From Pseudomonadota bacterium (GTDB lineage: Bacteria; Pseudomonadota; Alphaproteobacteria; Rhizobiales; Hyphomicrobiaceae): a DNA stretch of 10,109 nt. Positions 1 to 6,744 of this stretch are shown one piece after another. The translations under genes and the position numbers were made by a program. Every line of letters begins with the position of its first letter. Positions within the stretch are counted from its first letter, which is position 1. The notes under the pieces are model-generated. The model worked only from the letters and a program-made list of their open reading frames with translations. It did no database searches and was not told the DNA's origin. The stretch is from assembly GCA_023428365.1 (NCBI GenBank), contig JAEYYQ010000275.1, positions 1-10,109 on the forward strand, read 5' to 3'.

Positions 1-170
1 TCAAACGCGAGACGTCAACCGAGGATGTGGACCGCTGGGACTCACTGCAACATATTGCCCTCGTGGGCGCGATCGAGACGACGTTCGACATCAAACTTTC
101 AATGGACGAGATGATGGAGATGCGCACGGTCGGTGATATCGAGGCGATCCTGGTGCGTCATGGTGTATGA
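1..170 (+). CDS. Acyl carrier protein, C-terminal part (5' end outside window)
   Basis: The reading frame is open from base 3 and ends at TGA 168-170, giving the last 55 residues of a small acyl carrier protein. The visible part has the helix II signature WDSLQH; the Ser (codon 42-44) is the expected 4'-phosphopantetheine attachment site. An acidic, Met-rich helix follows, then TVGDIEAIL, which matches the usual ACP end. ACPs carry acyl chains as thioesters in the cytoplasm. The WDSL form with a following LSMDE segment is more like ACPs of dedicated biosynthetic clusters (polyketide, surface-lipid or FkbH-type loci) than housekeeping AcpP, and it is not AcpXL-like; that subtype is my inference. 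A probable terminator follows 22 bp after the stop, so it may end its operon. The partner enzymes must lie to the left of the window. Confidence 0.85.
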   Translation, partial: KRETSTEDVDRWDSLQHIALVGAIETTFDIKLSMDEMMEMRTVGDIEAILVRHGV

Positions 171-192
171 CAGCGCCTCCGGGTGGAGATGT

Positions 193-223
193 CCAGCGCC
201 TGCGGTGGGTGGCTGGTCTTTTT
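193..223 (+). terminator. Probable rho-independent terminator after the ACP gene
   Basis: Bases 193-200 (CCAGCGCC) pair with 208-216 (GGTGGCTGG) as an 8-bp stem with one bulged G (211) and one G-U pair, closing a 7-base loop. The T-rich tail TCTTTTT (217-223) follows directly. It lies 22 bp after the ACP stop and 33 bp before the ATG of the next gene, so it would separate the ACP transcript from the beta-barrel gene or attenuate read-through. The bulge lowers certainty. Confidence 0.5.
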
Positions 224-255
224 CGCCAATATTGCTGCAGACAATCGGAGGCGGA

Positions 256-1257
256 ATGCACGCGATTGCCTGGGGTTCTTGGCAGACGGCGCAACCAGAT
301 GCCTGTTCCACCAATCTAATTGATAAGCTCGCGAGACTGATCGCCATTGTGTTGCTTAGCGCTGTTATGGCGCAATTCTGGATGGCCGCGTCTTCACTCG
401 ACGAGCCACCAACCGAGGCGAGTAAAGTAGAGTCGAGCCAGGCACATGCGCCCGCTTTTACTGGAAACGAGATCGTTGTAGCCGGTTATGTCGGTGCACC
501 ATTTTACCATCGCAGCGACGTCCACTTGACACGGCCGGACGGCACAGACCTGCAACTGAAAGGACTTGGATGGGACGGGGATGCGCTGCACTTCCCTATC
601 GACGGTGGTGTGCGCAGCGTACAGTGGTGGCACTCATTCGGGTTCATGGTCGATTTCCTGCACAACAAAGCCGTCGCCAGATTGGGCAAGGGTGCACACG
701 GCCGCAAGCTCACCAATCCGGTTGTCGAGGAGGTCGAAACGGTTGGAACGCTCAAGGGCGAGCCGGCCCCGCCGCGACTGAAACTGACGGATCTGTTGGA
801 TCGGCTCGAGTTTACGCATGGGCACAACGTGTTGTTGTTTACGCCGCTTGTGCGTTTCCCCAGCCTGACATCGCGCGTCCGCCCCTACGTCGGAGTTGGT
901 GGCGGATTTGCGCTTCCCCATACCGAGGTATGGTTCCGGGGCGACAGCCGCGCGGTGCGCACGAGTGAATATCAGTTTGCGGGACCGGCTGCGCAGATTG
1001 TGGCGGGGCTTGAGTTCACAATTGGCCGCGGATCCTATTTCGTCGAATACAAATTCACGCAGGCGTGGATTCGCAGTGCACTGACTGGCGATCAGTCGTG
1101 GCTCAACTTCAACATGCCGGGAGATCTATGGCGGCAATTCCGCCGTTGGTTGTGGGATGAGGAACCGAAACTCGGTCGTATCAGCACGACCCTCGCGGCT
1201 CATCAGATTGTGGTCGGTGCGGGCTATCGGTGGACCCGAGCACGGCCGGCGCCGTAG
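256..1257 (+). CDS. Outer-membrane beta-barrel protein, lipid A oxidase (LpxQ)-like
   Basis: A 333-residue protein. The frame is open further upstream (to a GTG at 133 inside the ACP gene), but ATG 256 is preceded by GGAGG (247-251), which decides the start. Residues about 22-48 have a basic stretch (DKLAR) followed by a hydrophobic segment and Ala-rich end, consistent with a signal peptide after an unusually long n-region. From about residue 72 the sequence alternates in beta-barrel fashion (NEIVVAGYVGAPFYHRSD, then PYVGVGGGFALPHTEV at 210-225, then FVEYKFTQAW) and ends with a barrel-like strand GAGYRW. The layout and the PYVGVGGG...PHTEV block resemble proteins annotated as lipid A oxidase. 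In Rhizobium, LpxQ is an outer-membrane enzyme that oxidises the proximal lipid A glucosamine to aminogluconate using O2. The substrate here is inferred only; a plain OmpA/OmpW-type porin-like barrel is the alternative. It is longer than LpxQ. Confidence 0.6.
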   Translation: MHAIAWGSWQTAQPDACSTNLIDKLARLIAIVLLSAVMAQFWMAASSLDEPPTEASKVESSQAHAPAFTGNEIVVAGYVGAPFYHRSDVHLTRPDGTDLQLKGLGWDGDALHFPIDGGVRSVQWWHSFGFMVDFLHNKAVARLGKGAHGRKLTNPVVEEVETVGTLKGEPAPPRLKLTDLLDRLEFTHGHNVLLFTPLVRFPSLTSRVRPYVGVGGGFALPHTEVWFRGDSRAVRTSEYQFAGPAAQIVAGLEFTIGRGSYFVEYKFTQAWIRSALTGDQSWLNFNMPGDLWRQFRRWLWDEEPKLGRISTTLAAHQIVVGAGYRWTRARPAP

Positions 1258-1290
1258 CAGAACTGCGGTCGAACGAGGAGGCGATATCTG

Positions 1291-1374
1291 ATGCGTGCGT
1301 GCCTCTCACAAAACTCAGTTGAAAGATTACGCCTATTGACCACGGTTATGAACGAGCCGGTGATGCCCTGCTAA
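1291..1374 (+). CDS. Possible 27-residue small ORF
   Basis: ATG 1291 to TAA 1372-1374, encoding a 27-residue basic peptide beginning MRACLSQNSVERLR. The only support is a strong Shine-Dalgarno GAGGAGG at 1275-1281 with 9 bases of spacing. It lies alone in the 243-bp gap between the beta-barrel and MaoC genes, with no recognisable domain or membrane segment. It could be a leader peptide, a remnant, or chance. The rest of the gap (1375-1500) shows no other convincing feature. Confidence 0.2.
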   Translation: MRACLSQNSVERLRLLTTVMNEPVMPC

Positions 1375-1500
1375 TCTGCTTGACGGACGGAGAGCTTGGC
1401 CCACGGCTGCGTGAGCCAGTCTGCGAGCCTGAACCGCTGATTGCGACATGCGCCCTCAGCGCTCGGGGTCATCGAATACGGGATCCTCGGGGACGACATT

Positions 1501-2520
1501 ATGTTGAGCTCTTTATGGGAGGGATTGGGGACCGGCACAACGCTTGAGCTTGGACGGCTGACGTTCACCAGAGAGGAAATCGTCTCGTTCGCAGCAGAAT
1601 TTGATGGGCAACCTTTTCATCTCGATGACGACGCTGCCCGACACACCCTGCTTGGCGGCCTCTCGGCGTCGGGATGGCATACCTGCATCATGATCGCGAA
1701 CCTTCTGTCGCGTGCTGTCGCACGGCAATCGATCGATGTCGAAATCGCCGGGGTAGGGGAGGTGATCTGGCTGAAGCCGGTCCGACCCGACGACGAGATC
1801 TCCGTTAAAGTAACGTGGGGCAAGAAACAGGCGTGTGTCTGCGGCGGCGGCCTGCTAGCGTGCGCAGCGATGATCGAGGCTTGTAACGGTCGGGGCGAGA
1901 GGGTGCTGCGCTGGCAAGCGGATTGCATTTTTCGCCGCCGCAACGAGGTTCAGCAACCCAGCGAGGCAAACTGCGGTTTGAGACGGGCCCATCGCTCGCG
2001 TGCCAACCGCAGATCCAAGATTGATTTCATCAAGTTTTTTGACGACATCGCCGAAGGAGACACGATTGAGCTCGGCGAGTATGTGTTTACCGGCGATCGG
2101 ATTGCCGACTTCAGGCGACAATATTTTCCCGGCGGATTACCCGAAGAACGCTGCGAGCGGACGATTTCGGGCCGCGCTGCGCCGACAGCCGCTGGCTGGC
2201 ATGTGGCCGCGGCGTGGATGCATTGCATCGTCCGTTATTACGGATGGCAGTCGGAGCGCCTGCGGCGCCTGGGCAGACCGGTCCCTTTGCTCGGGCCGGC
2301 CGCTGGCATCCGGCATCTGCGCTGGCATGCACCGGTGCGAGCGGGCACCGTCGTCTCGTTCAGGGCCTGGGCAGAACGTAAGCTGGAGATCTCGTCGCAT
2401 CCCGATTGGGGACTGCTCGTCGTCGGTGCCGAGGGGCTCGATTCGAGGCGTAAGCCGGTCGTATCTTTTTATACGCTGATGTTATTGCAGCGCTCTTCGT
2501 CCACTTCGCACTCGTTTTGA
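1501..2520 (+). CDS. MaoC-like double-hotdog dehydratase/hydratase with degenerate second domain
   Basis: A 339-residue protein of two MaoC-type hotdog units. I chose ATG 1501 (LSSLWEGL follows), with GGGGA 8 bases upstream; an in-frame TTG at 1441 is less likely. The first unit (about 1-150) has the hydratase signature with D35 and H40 in FDGQPFHLDDDAA, followed by GGLSASGWHT, as in (R)-specific enoyl-CoA hydratases and related MaoC dehydratases. The second (about 178-339) restarts with DDIAEGDTIELGEYVFTGD, but the aligned segment reads FRRQYFPGGLP, so Phe209 and Pro214 replace Asp and His. It keeps AAGWH. The second unit therefore probably has only a structural or substrate-binding role, as in other double-hotdog hydratases with one active site. 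The substrate is unknown; a CoA- or ACP-bound enoyl/3-hydroxyacyl group is expected from the family. It is transcribed convergently with ubiV. Confidence 0.8.
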   Translation: MLSSLWEGLGTGTTLELGRLTFTREEIVSFAAEFDGQPFHLDDDAARHTLLGGLSASGWHTCIMIANLLSRAVARQSIDVEIAGVGEVIWLKPVRPDDEISVKVTWGKKQACVCGGGLLACAAMIEACNGRGERVLRWQADCIFRRRNEVQQPSEANCGLRRAHRSRANRRSKIDFIKFFDDIAEGDTIELGEYVFTGDRIADFRRQYFPGGLPEERCERTISGRAAPTAAGWHVAAAWMHCIVRYYGWQSERLRRLGRPVPLLGPAAGIRHLRWHAPVRAGTVVSFRAWAERKLEISSHPDWGLLVVGAEGLDSRRKPVVSFYTLMLLQRSSSTSHSF

Positions 2521-2571
2521 TACTCCCAACAGCGTAGGGCGCCAGTCGCCCAACATGCATGGCGTCTACTT

Positions 2572-2596
2572 ACGAGGTCTAAGCAGATCTCGTTTT
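2572..2596 (+). terminator. Rho-independent terminator after the MaoC-like gene
   Basis: ACGAGGTCT (2572-2580) pairs with AGATCTCGT (2585-2593) as a continuous 9-bp stem (one G-U) around an AAGC tetraloop. It is followed by TTT, making TTTT at 2593-2596. It lies 51 bp after the MaoC stop. On the opposite strand the G-U becomes an A-C mismatch and no T-tract follows, so it should act for the + strand transcript and protect ubiV from read-through. Confidence 0.6.
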
Positions 2597-2610
2597 GCGG
2601 CAACTCGCTG

Positions 2611-3501
2611 TCACACGTAGAGCGCGCCCGCTGTCGCGTGAATGAACCCATTCGCGAAAGTGGCGGATGGACACGTATCGCGGCTGCGTTCGAACGCTTC
2701 GTTGGCGTCACGGCGGCCATCGAGAACGTCGCGAAATAACTGCGCGATGGCCACCATATCGCACGTGTGCGGTGACAGGCGCAGCGACGAGACGCCGGTG
2801 TCAACCAGATCGTTGGCTTCCTTCAGCAGGTTGCAGAAGGCATAAGAAAGTGTCTGGACACCGTTGACGACCAGAAAGGGTTCGCCGTCGAGCGTCTCGA
2901 CCGTCATGCCGTCCACATCACGATCGCAGACGAATTGGCAGGAGTCCTTCGAATGCCCATGCACGCGTGCATGATAGCAGCGCGCGGAGATAGCGAGCGG
3001 CGTGCGCCCGAACGCCCAGACCTCAATCGTGACGTCCGGTGTAGCCGAGGCGATCGCCTCGATCGATGACCTCGGAAGCTCCGGCGGCAGGGCGACGAGA
3101 CGAGCACCCTGGCTGGCGAGAAAGCCGAGGGTTCCTTCATTATAGACGTTCACGAACGGACCGATCGCATGCGGCCGGCCCGCAACAGCCGGCAGGAGCG
3201 ACACGTCGTTGACCTCGATCATGTGGCGCCCGTTCACCAACTCCGCATCATGCCTCACCTCGCGCTTCAGTGTGGGCAAAGCCAGGGAGCTGAGCAGGAC
3301 TTCTTTTCCGGCACGCTCCAGGCGCTCGATCACAGTCGGCAGAATGTCAGCGAAGAATACCTGACGCTTGGAACACACGACCTCGCCGATGCATACGTGA
3401 TCGACCGGCGCCTCATCCGCTATCCGGAAATAGAAGTCGCGCCAGCGGTCGACTGGCCAGTTGAACAGCATCGGTCCGAGGGTCAACGTCGTGCTCTGCA
3501 T
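2611..3501 (-). CDS. ubiV: UbiV: O2-independent ubiquinone hydroxylation protein, U32 peptidase-like [4Fe-4S] protein
   Basis: A 296-residue protein (E. coli UbiV, formerly YhbV, is about the same length). It starts MQSTTLTLGPMLFNWP at ATG 3501; the frame stays open upstream, but only over ubiU, in non-homologous sequence. UbiV forms a complex with UbiU that is required for the O2-independent hydroxylations of ubiquinone biosynthesis, using prephenate as the oxygen donor, in the cytoplasm. The [4Fe-4S] ligands can be read directly: C43 in GEVVCSKRQ, then C175, C188 and C192 (ARCYHAR...KDSCQFVC). The spacing of the last three (13 and 4) is identical to E. coli C180/C193/C197. C37 is an additional cysteine. 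It is the last gene of ubiTUV, 23 bp after the ubiU stop. No clear intrinsic terminator follows on this strand; only a 5-bp GGGCG/CGCCC hairpin (2537-2551) without a T-tract. Confidence 0.95.
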   Translation of the reverse strand: MQSTTLTLGPMLFNWPVDRWRDFYFRIADEAPVDHVCIGEVVCSKRQVFFADILPTVIERLERAGKEVLLSSLALPTLKREVRHDAELVNGRHMIEVNDVSLLPAVAGRPHAIGPFVNVYNEGTLGFLASQGARLVALPPELPRSSIEAIASATPDVTIEVWAFGRTPLAISARCYHARVHGHSKDSCQFVCDRDVDGMTVETLDGEPFLVVNGVQTLSYAFCNLLKEANDLVDTGVSSLRLSPHTCDMVAIAQLFRDVLDGRRDANEAFERSRDTCPSATFANGFIHATAGALYV

Positions 3502-3524
3502 GGCTTGCACTCCATCGCGGCGCC

Positions 3525-4526
3525 TCAGCGCCACGTTTTCACATACGCACCGCATGTTGCGCTCTGCCCCTCGCTCAACGGAGCGAGTGCGCCAAGTGGA
3601 ATCTCGTCGCCGCTCGCCAGCGCATCGAGTGCCGCACGCAGTGATGTGACGACGGCTTTCGTGTACGCCCGACTGCGCTGGCGCCCCTCTATCTTGAGCG
3701 CCTTGACACCGGCCTGGCACAGCGCCGGAAGTAGTTTGGTTGCGTCGAGACTGACAGCGTCCTCGAAGACGTGACCGGTCATGCCGTTTGCCCGGAATGC
3801 GCCTTTGCACAGCGTGGGATAGGCCGCCGGATGCCCGACCGGGATGCGGTTGATGGTGAAGTCGCCCAGTCGCGAGACGAGGTCTCCATCAACCTCGCGA
3901 TAGCTGACGTGACTGGCCGGAGAGCAAACGCCGTGCATGTTGGGCGACTGGCCGGTGACATACGAGGACAGCGAACAGCGACCTTCTGCCATCACGCACA
4001 GGCCACCGAAGACGAACACCTCCGTTTCACAGGAGATTGCTGCATTGATTGCCGCGATCTCGGCAACACTCAGAACGCGGGGCAGCACGACACGCTTCAC
4101 TCCGAAGGTGCCGGTATAGAAGCGGATCGCCTCGGGATTGGCGGCCGCGGCCTGGACGGAGAGGTGCAGGCGCTGAGTGGGATGGCGTGCGGCCGCGTAG
4201 GACAGGAGGCCGATATCAGCCAGGATCACAGCATCGGCCGCCAGCGCGGCTGCATCGTCGATGGCGCGGTGCCACACTTCAGCGGCGCCAGCGCGCGGGA
4301 ACGTATTGACGGCGATCAGCACCTTGCACCCGCGCCGGTGCGCATAGTCGATGGCCGCCGCCATGTCCGACCGGCTGAAGTTCAAACCAGGAAAGTTGCG
4401 GGCATTGGTCTCATCCTGGAAACCGCAGTAGACGGCGTGGGCGCCTGCATCCACCGCCACCCGCAACGCGGCAGGCGTTCCTGCCGGGCAGATCAACTCC
4501 AGATCTTTTGCGGTGGTCGGTGTCAT
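3525..4526 (-). CDS. ubiU: UbiU: O2-independent ubiquinone hydroxylation protein, U32 peptidase-like [4Fe-4S] protein
   Basis: A 333-residue protein matching E. coli UbiU (YhbU) in length. It starts MTPTTAKDLELICPAG at ATG 4526, overlapping the ubiT stop as ATGA (4523-4526); the upstream in-frame extension lies in ubiT and is rejected. N-terminal U32-family motifs include LICPAG (11-16), DAVYCGF-like HAVYCGF (30-36) and NARNFPGLNFS (41-51). The four cluster cysteines are C177, C184, C201 and C240 (GGLCVMAEGRCSLSS, then HGVCSPAS, then PTLCKGAF). Their spacing of 7, 17 and 39 is exactly that of E. coli C169/C176/C193/C232. Despite the peptidase family name, UbiU-UbiV act in anaerobic hydroxylation of the ubiquinone ring. 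The ATGA overlap implies translational coupling to ubiT and balanced synthesis with UbiV, its obligate partner. Confidence 0.96.
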   Translation of the reverse strand: MTPTTAKDLELICPAGTPAALRVAVDAGAHAVYCGFQDETNARNFPGLNFSRSDMAAAIDYAHRRGCKVLIAVNTFPRAGAAEVWHRAIDDAAALAADAVILADIGLLSYAAARHPTQRLHLSVQAAAANPEAIRFYTGTFGVKRVVLPRVLSVAEIAAINAAISCETEVFVFGGLCVMAEGRCSLSSYVTGQSPNMHGVCSPASHVSYREVDGDLVSRLGDFTINRIPVGHPAAYPTLCKGAFRANGMTGHVFEDAVSLDATKLLPALCQAGVKALKIEGRQRSRAYTKAVVTSLRAALDALASGDEIPLGALAPLSEGQSATCGAYVKTWR

Positions 4527-5086
4527 CGGTTCGGTCGGCCTTCTCCAGCATCTGCGCCGCGTAATTCCGTCGTCCGTGTTTTCCCCCTGAACAGTGTCGT
4601 GGGGCGGCTGACCCACGATCCAATCAACGCAACCGCTTCGCGTATGAGACTGATCTCAGCGGCGTCGACAGCATTGCGCAATGCCAGCACCGCCGCGATA
4701 TCGCCAGTCACGGAGATCTCGCGAGAAAAAAACAGCGCATCTCCATCGGCCTCTCCGTCGACGAGCCCCATGAGTGCTGCAAGCGTCCCGGTGATCCGCG
4801 CATCAGGAAGTCCTCCATCAAACGCACGCAGCAGGCGCACTATCACCGCGCCGTCGCGCAAGGCGATCTCGATGACGAACGGAACATCCACGGGCTCGAT
4901 GCCGAACAGCACATGGCTGCGGCCAATGCGCTCGGGGATATCAGGATGGCGCGCAATGATGCTGCTGGCGAACTGCTGCAGGACGATCTCAAGCGGCAGC
5001 AAAGGTAGCGGGCGCAACGCAGAGGAAATGAGATCCGGTACACGGAAATCATGCCTGAACGACAAGGTGAACATGACGCTCCTCAT
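4523..5086 (-). CDS. ubiT: UbiT: SCP2-domain accessory factor of O2-independent ubiquinone synthesis
   Basis: A 187-residue protein with an SCP2 (sterol carrier 2) lipid-binding domain over about residues 40-150. The diagnostic segment is GDALFFSREISVTGD (about 115-129), followed by LRNAVDAAE, as in E. coli UbiT (YhbT, 174 residues). UbiT is a homologue of UbiJ that is needed for anaerobic ubiquinone synthesis and is thought to hold the hydrophobic prenylated intermediates for the biosynthetic enzymes. Start choice: ATG 5086 is called, but ATG 5074 has the better Shine-Dalgarno (AGGAG, 4-base spacing); the TTG at 5137 is too far upstream. The C-terminal ~20 residues are charged and outside the domain. 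It is first in the ubiTUV operon, divergent from ubiD, and overlaps ubiU by 4 bases. The FixK/FNR-like palindrome lies 57 bp upstream of ATG 5086. Confidence 0.92.
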   Translation of the reverse strand: MRSVMFTLSFRHDFRVPDLISSALRPLPLLPLEIVLQQFASSIIARHPDIPERIGRSHVLFGIEPVDVPFVIEIALRDGAVIVRLLRAFDGGLPDARITGTLAALMGLVDGEADGDALFFSREISVTGDIAAVLALRNAVDAAEISLIREAVALIGSWVSRPTTLFRGKTRTTELRGADAGEGRPNR

Positions 5087-5115
5087 GCGCCCGCCGTCCC
5101 CCCGGCAGGCATTCT

Positions 5116-5121
5116 TCGCTA
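5116..5121 (-). promoter_or_regulatory. Possible -10 element of the ubiTUV promoter
   Basis: Reading toward ubiT, 22 bases separate the end of the palindrome at 5144-5157 from the hexamer TAGCGA. That is the distance expected if the palindrome is centred at -41.5 (FNR class II). The match to TATAAT is poor (only the first TA pair), so the support is positional. It would give a leader of about 22 bases before ATG 5086. Confidence 0.2.
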
Positions 5122-5143
5122 GCCGATGTCGCGGCAAGGCGGC

Positions 5144-5157
5144 TTAACCGAAGTCAA
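5144..5157. promoter_or_regulatory. FixK/FNR/Dnr-type binding site between ubiTUV and ubiDX-hemN
   Basis: TTAACCGAAGTCAA matches TTGA-N6-TCAA with one mismatch (TTAA in the left half). It also fits the longer FixK pattern TTGAC-N4-GTCAA, where the flanking C and G are symmetric. It lies in the 125-bp divergent intergenic region, 57 bp from the ubiT ATG (5086) and 54 bp from the ubiD TTG (5212), so its centre (5150.5) could place one activator near -40 for both operons. The Dnr-like regulator encoded at 8692-9381 has the E-x2-S-R helix that reads TTGA half-sites. Function is inferred. Confidence 0.6.
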
Positions 5158-5211
5158 GGCAAAGCTCTGCGGCCGAGGTGAGAAGTCGGGGAGACACTGC
5201 AGGAGAGAGCA

Positions 5212-6744
5212 TTGTCCTTCCGCGACCTGCCTGTTTTTCGGGATTTGCGCGCATTTCTCGATTTCCTCGATACAGCCGGGAGGCTGTCGATGGTGACCGC
5301 ACCGGTCTCCGTTGTGCACGAGATGACCGAAGTGCACCGGCGGGTGCTGGCGGAACGCGGTCCCGCACTGCTCTTCAAGACTGCGAGCCTTGCCACAGGC
5401 GTCAGCGCTCAAATCCCCGTGCTCGTCAATCTTTTCGGGTCGATCGATCGCGTCGCGTGGGGCCTCGGCGTGACGCGAGACCGGATCGCGGGACTTGGTG
5501 AGCTCTTGGCGCGATTACGGCAACCCGAGCCGATCGACGGTTTCAAAAGCCTGAGGGAGAGCTGGCCACTCATCAAGGCCGCCTTGACGGTCCTGCCGTC
5601 GATGGTGAAGCGCCCCCCAGTTCAGGAGGAGATATACGTCGAAAAGGATATCGATCTCGCGCGCCTGCCAATTCAAATCTGTTGGCCGGATGAGCCGGCT
5701 CCGCTGATCACGTGGCCGCTCGTCATCACCCGACCGCCCGCTTCGGAGGAACTCGCGGATTACAACACCGGCGTCTATCGGATGCAGGTGCTGGAGCACG
5801 ATCGCGCCATCATCCGCTGGCTCGCCCATCGCGGTGGCGCAGCGCATCATCGGCTGTGGGCCGCTGCGGGCCAGGATATGCCGGTCGCCGTTGCCATCGG
5901 CGTCGACCCGGCGACCATGCTGTCGGCCGTGCTGCCGCTACCCGAGGGGATGTCCGAGCTGCGCTTCTCCGGGCTGCTGCGCGGTGAGCGGCCGCGACTT
6001 GCCAGGTGCATGACCCAGCCGCTGATGGTTCCAGCCGACGCCGAGATTGTCATCGAAGGCGTGGTATCAGCGGACGAAACCGCGCCGGAAGGTCCATACG
6101 GCGACCACACCGGCTACTATAACGCGGTCGAGAGATTTCCCGTCATGCGCGTCACTGCGATCACGAACCGGCGCGCGCCGATTTACGTCTCGACCTACAC
6201 CGGACGACCACCGGACGAGCCCTCCATCATCGGCGAAGCGCTCAACGAACTCTTCGTTCCGATCCTGCGCGGCCAGATTCCGGAGGTGGTCGACTGCTGG
6301 CTCCCGCCTGACGCCTGCTCCTACCGCATGGCCGTCGTTTCGATACGCAAGCGCTACCCCGGCCAAGCCCGCCGCGTGATGATGGCGCTGTGGGGAATGA
6401 TGGTGCAGTTCTGCTATACGAAAATCGTCGTCGTCGTGGATGACGACATTGACGTGCGTAACCATCGCGACGTGCTGTGGGCGCTGTCGACGCGGATGGA
6501 CCCCGGCCGCGACCTCATGGTGCTCGACCGGACACCAGTCGACCATCTGGATTTTTCTTCGCCGCTGAGTGGTCTCGCCGGAAAGCTCGGCATCGATGCG
6601 ACCAACAAGATCGGCCCGGAGACCAGCCGGGAATGGGCGCGGCCGTTGGTGATGGATCAGTCGGTAATTGATCGTGTCGATGAGATGTGGTCACAGCTCG
6701 GGCTCGATTGCGCGCCGCGCACCATCAGCGGGAGCGGCCAATGA
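5212..6744 (+). CDS. ubiD: UbiD: 4-hydroxy-3-polyprenylbenzoate decarboxylase (prenylated-FMN dependent)
   Basis: A 510-residue UbiD family protein close in length to E. coli UbiD (497). It removes the carboxyl group of polyprenyl-4-hydroxybenzoate in ubiquinone synthesis without using O2, with prenylated FMN from UbiX. Visible signatures: NTGVYRMQV (185-193) and HRGGAAHH (206-213) in the cofactor/metal region; E282 and E293 around APEGPYGDHTGYY (291-303); and the block TGRPPDEPSIIGEALNE (from 330), then LPPDACSYRMAVV, DDDIDVR, TRMDP and LGIDATNK. The latter blocks are specific to the true ubiquinone UbiD rather than phenolic-acid decarboxylases. The start is TTG 5212, preceded by AGGAGAGAG at 5201-5209; the sequence FRDLPVFRDLRAFLDFLDTAGRL is the expected N-terminus, so the first internal ATG is too late. 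It overlaps ubiX by ATGA and heads the operon ubiD-ubiX-hemN. Confidence 0.95.
   Translation: MSFRDLPVFRDLRAFLDFLDTAGRLSMVTAPVSVVHEMTEVHRRVLAERGPALLFKTASLATGVSAQIPVLVNLFGSIDRVAWGLGVTRDRIAGLGELLARLRQPEPIDGFKSLRESWPLIKAALTVLPSMVKRPPVQEEIYVEKDIDLARLPIQICWPDEPAPLITWPLVITRPPASEELADYNTGVYRMQVLEHDRAIIRWLAHRGGAAHHRLWAAAGQDMPVAVAIGVDPATMLSAVLPLPEGMSELRFSGLLRGERPRLARCMTQPLMVPADAEIVIEGVVSADETAPEGPYGDHTGYYNAVERFPVMRVTAITNRRAPIYVSTYTGRPPDEPSIIGEALNELFVPILRGQIPEVVDCWLPPDACSYRMAVVSIRKRYPGQARRVMMALWGMMVQFCYTKIVVVVDDDIDVRNHRDVLWALSTRMDPGRDLMVLDRTPVDHLDFSSPLSGLAGKLGIDATNKIGPETSREWARPLVMDQSVIDRVDEMWSQLGLDCAPRTISGSGQ

Noticed and set aside
133..255. Upstream start for the beta-barrel gene within the ACP gene
   Set aside because: It would overlap ACP coding sequence and add non-homologous residues; ATG 256 has a GGAGG ribosome site.
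1336..1349. TTGACCACGGTTAT as a FixK/FNR-like site upstream of the MaoC gene
   Set aside because: The right half (TTAT) does not match TCAA, leaving only one half-site; such half-sites are common by chance.
1371..1568. 65-codon frame on the - strand between the barrel and MaoC genes
   Set aside because: It runs into the MaoC coding region, has no recognisable domain and no supporting ribosome site that I could find.
2537..2551. GGGCG-CCAGT-CGCCC hairpin as a ubiV terminator
   Set aside because: Only a 5-bp stem and no T-tract on either strand; the stronger 9-bp hairpin at 2572-2593 has a T-tract on the + strand only.
3502..3810. N-terminal extension of UbiV to a start at 3810
   Set aside because: The extra residues overlap ubiU, are Arg-rich and have no counterpart in UbiV; MQSTTLTLGP at 3501 gives the family length.
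3771..5147. Long open frame of 458 codons on the + strand opposite ubiU and ubiT
   Set aside because: It lies wholly antisense to two genes with intact family motifs and cysteine patterns. The translation is Arg/Ser/Pro-rich without recognisable domains, typical of a high-GC shadow frame.
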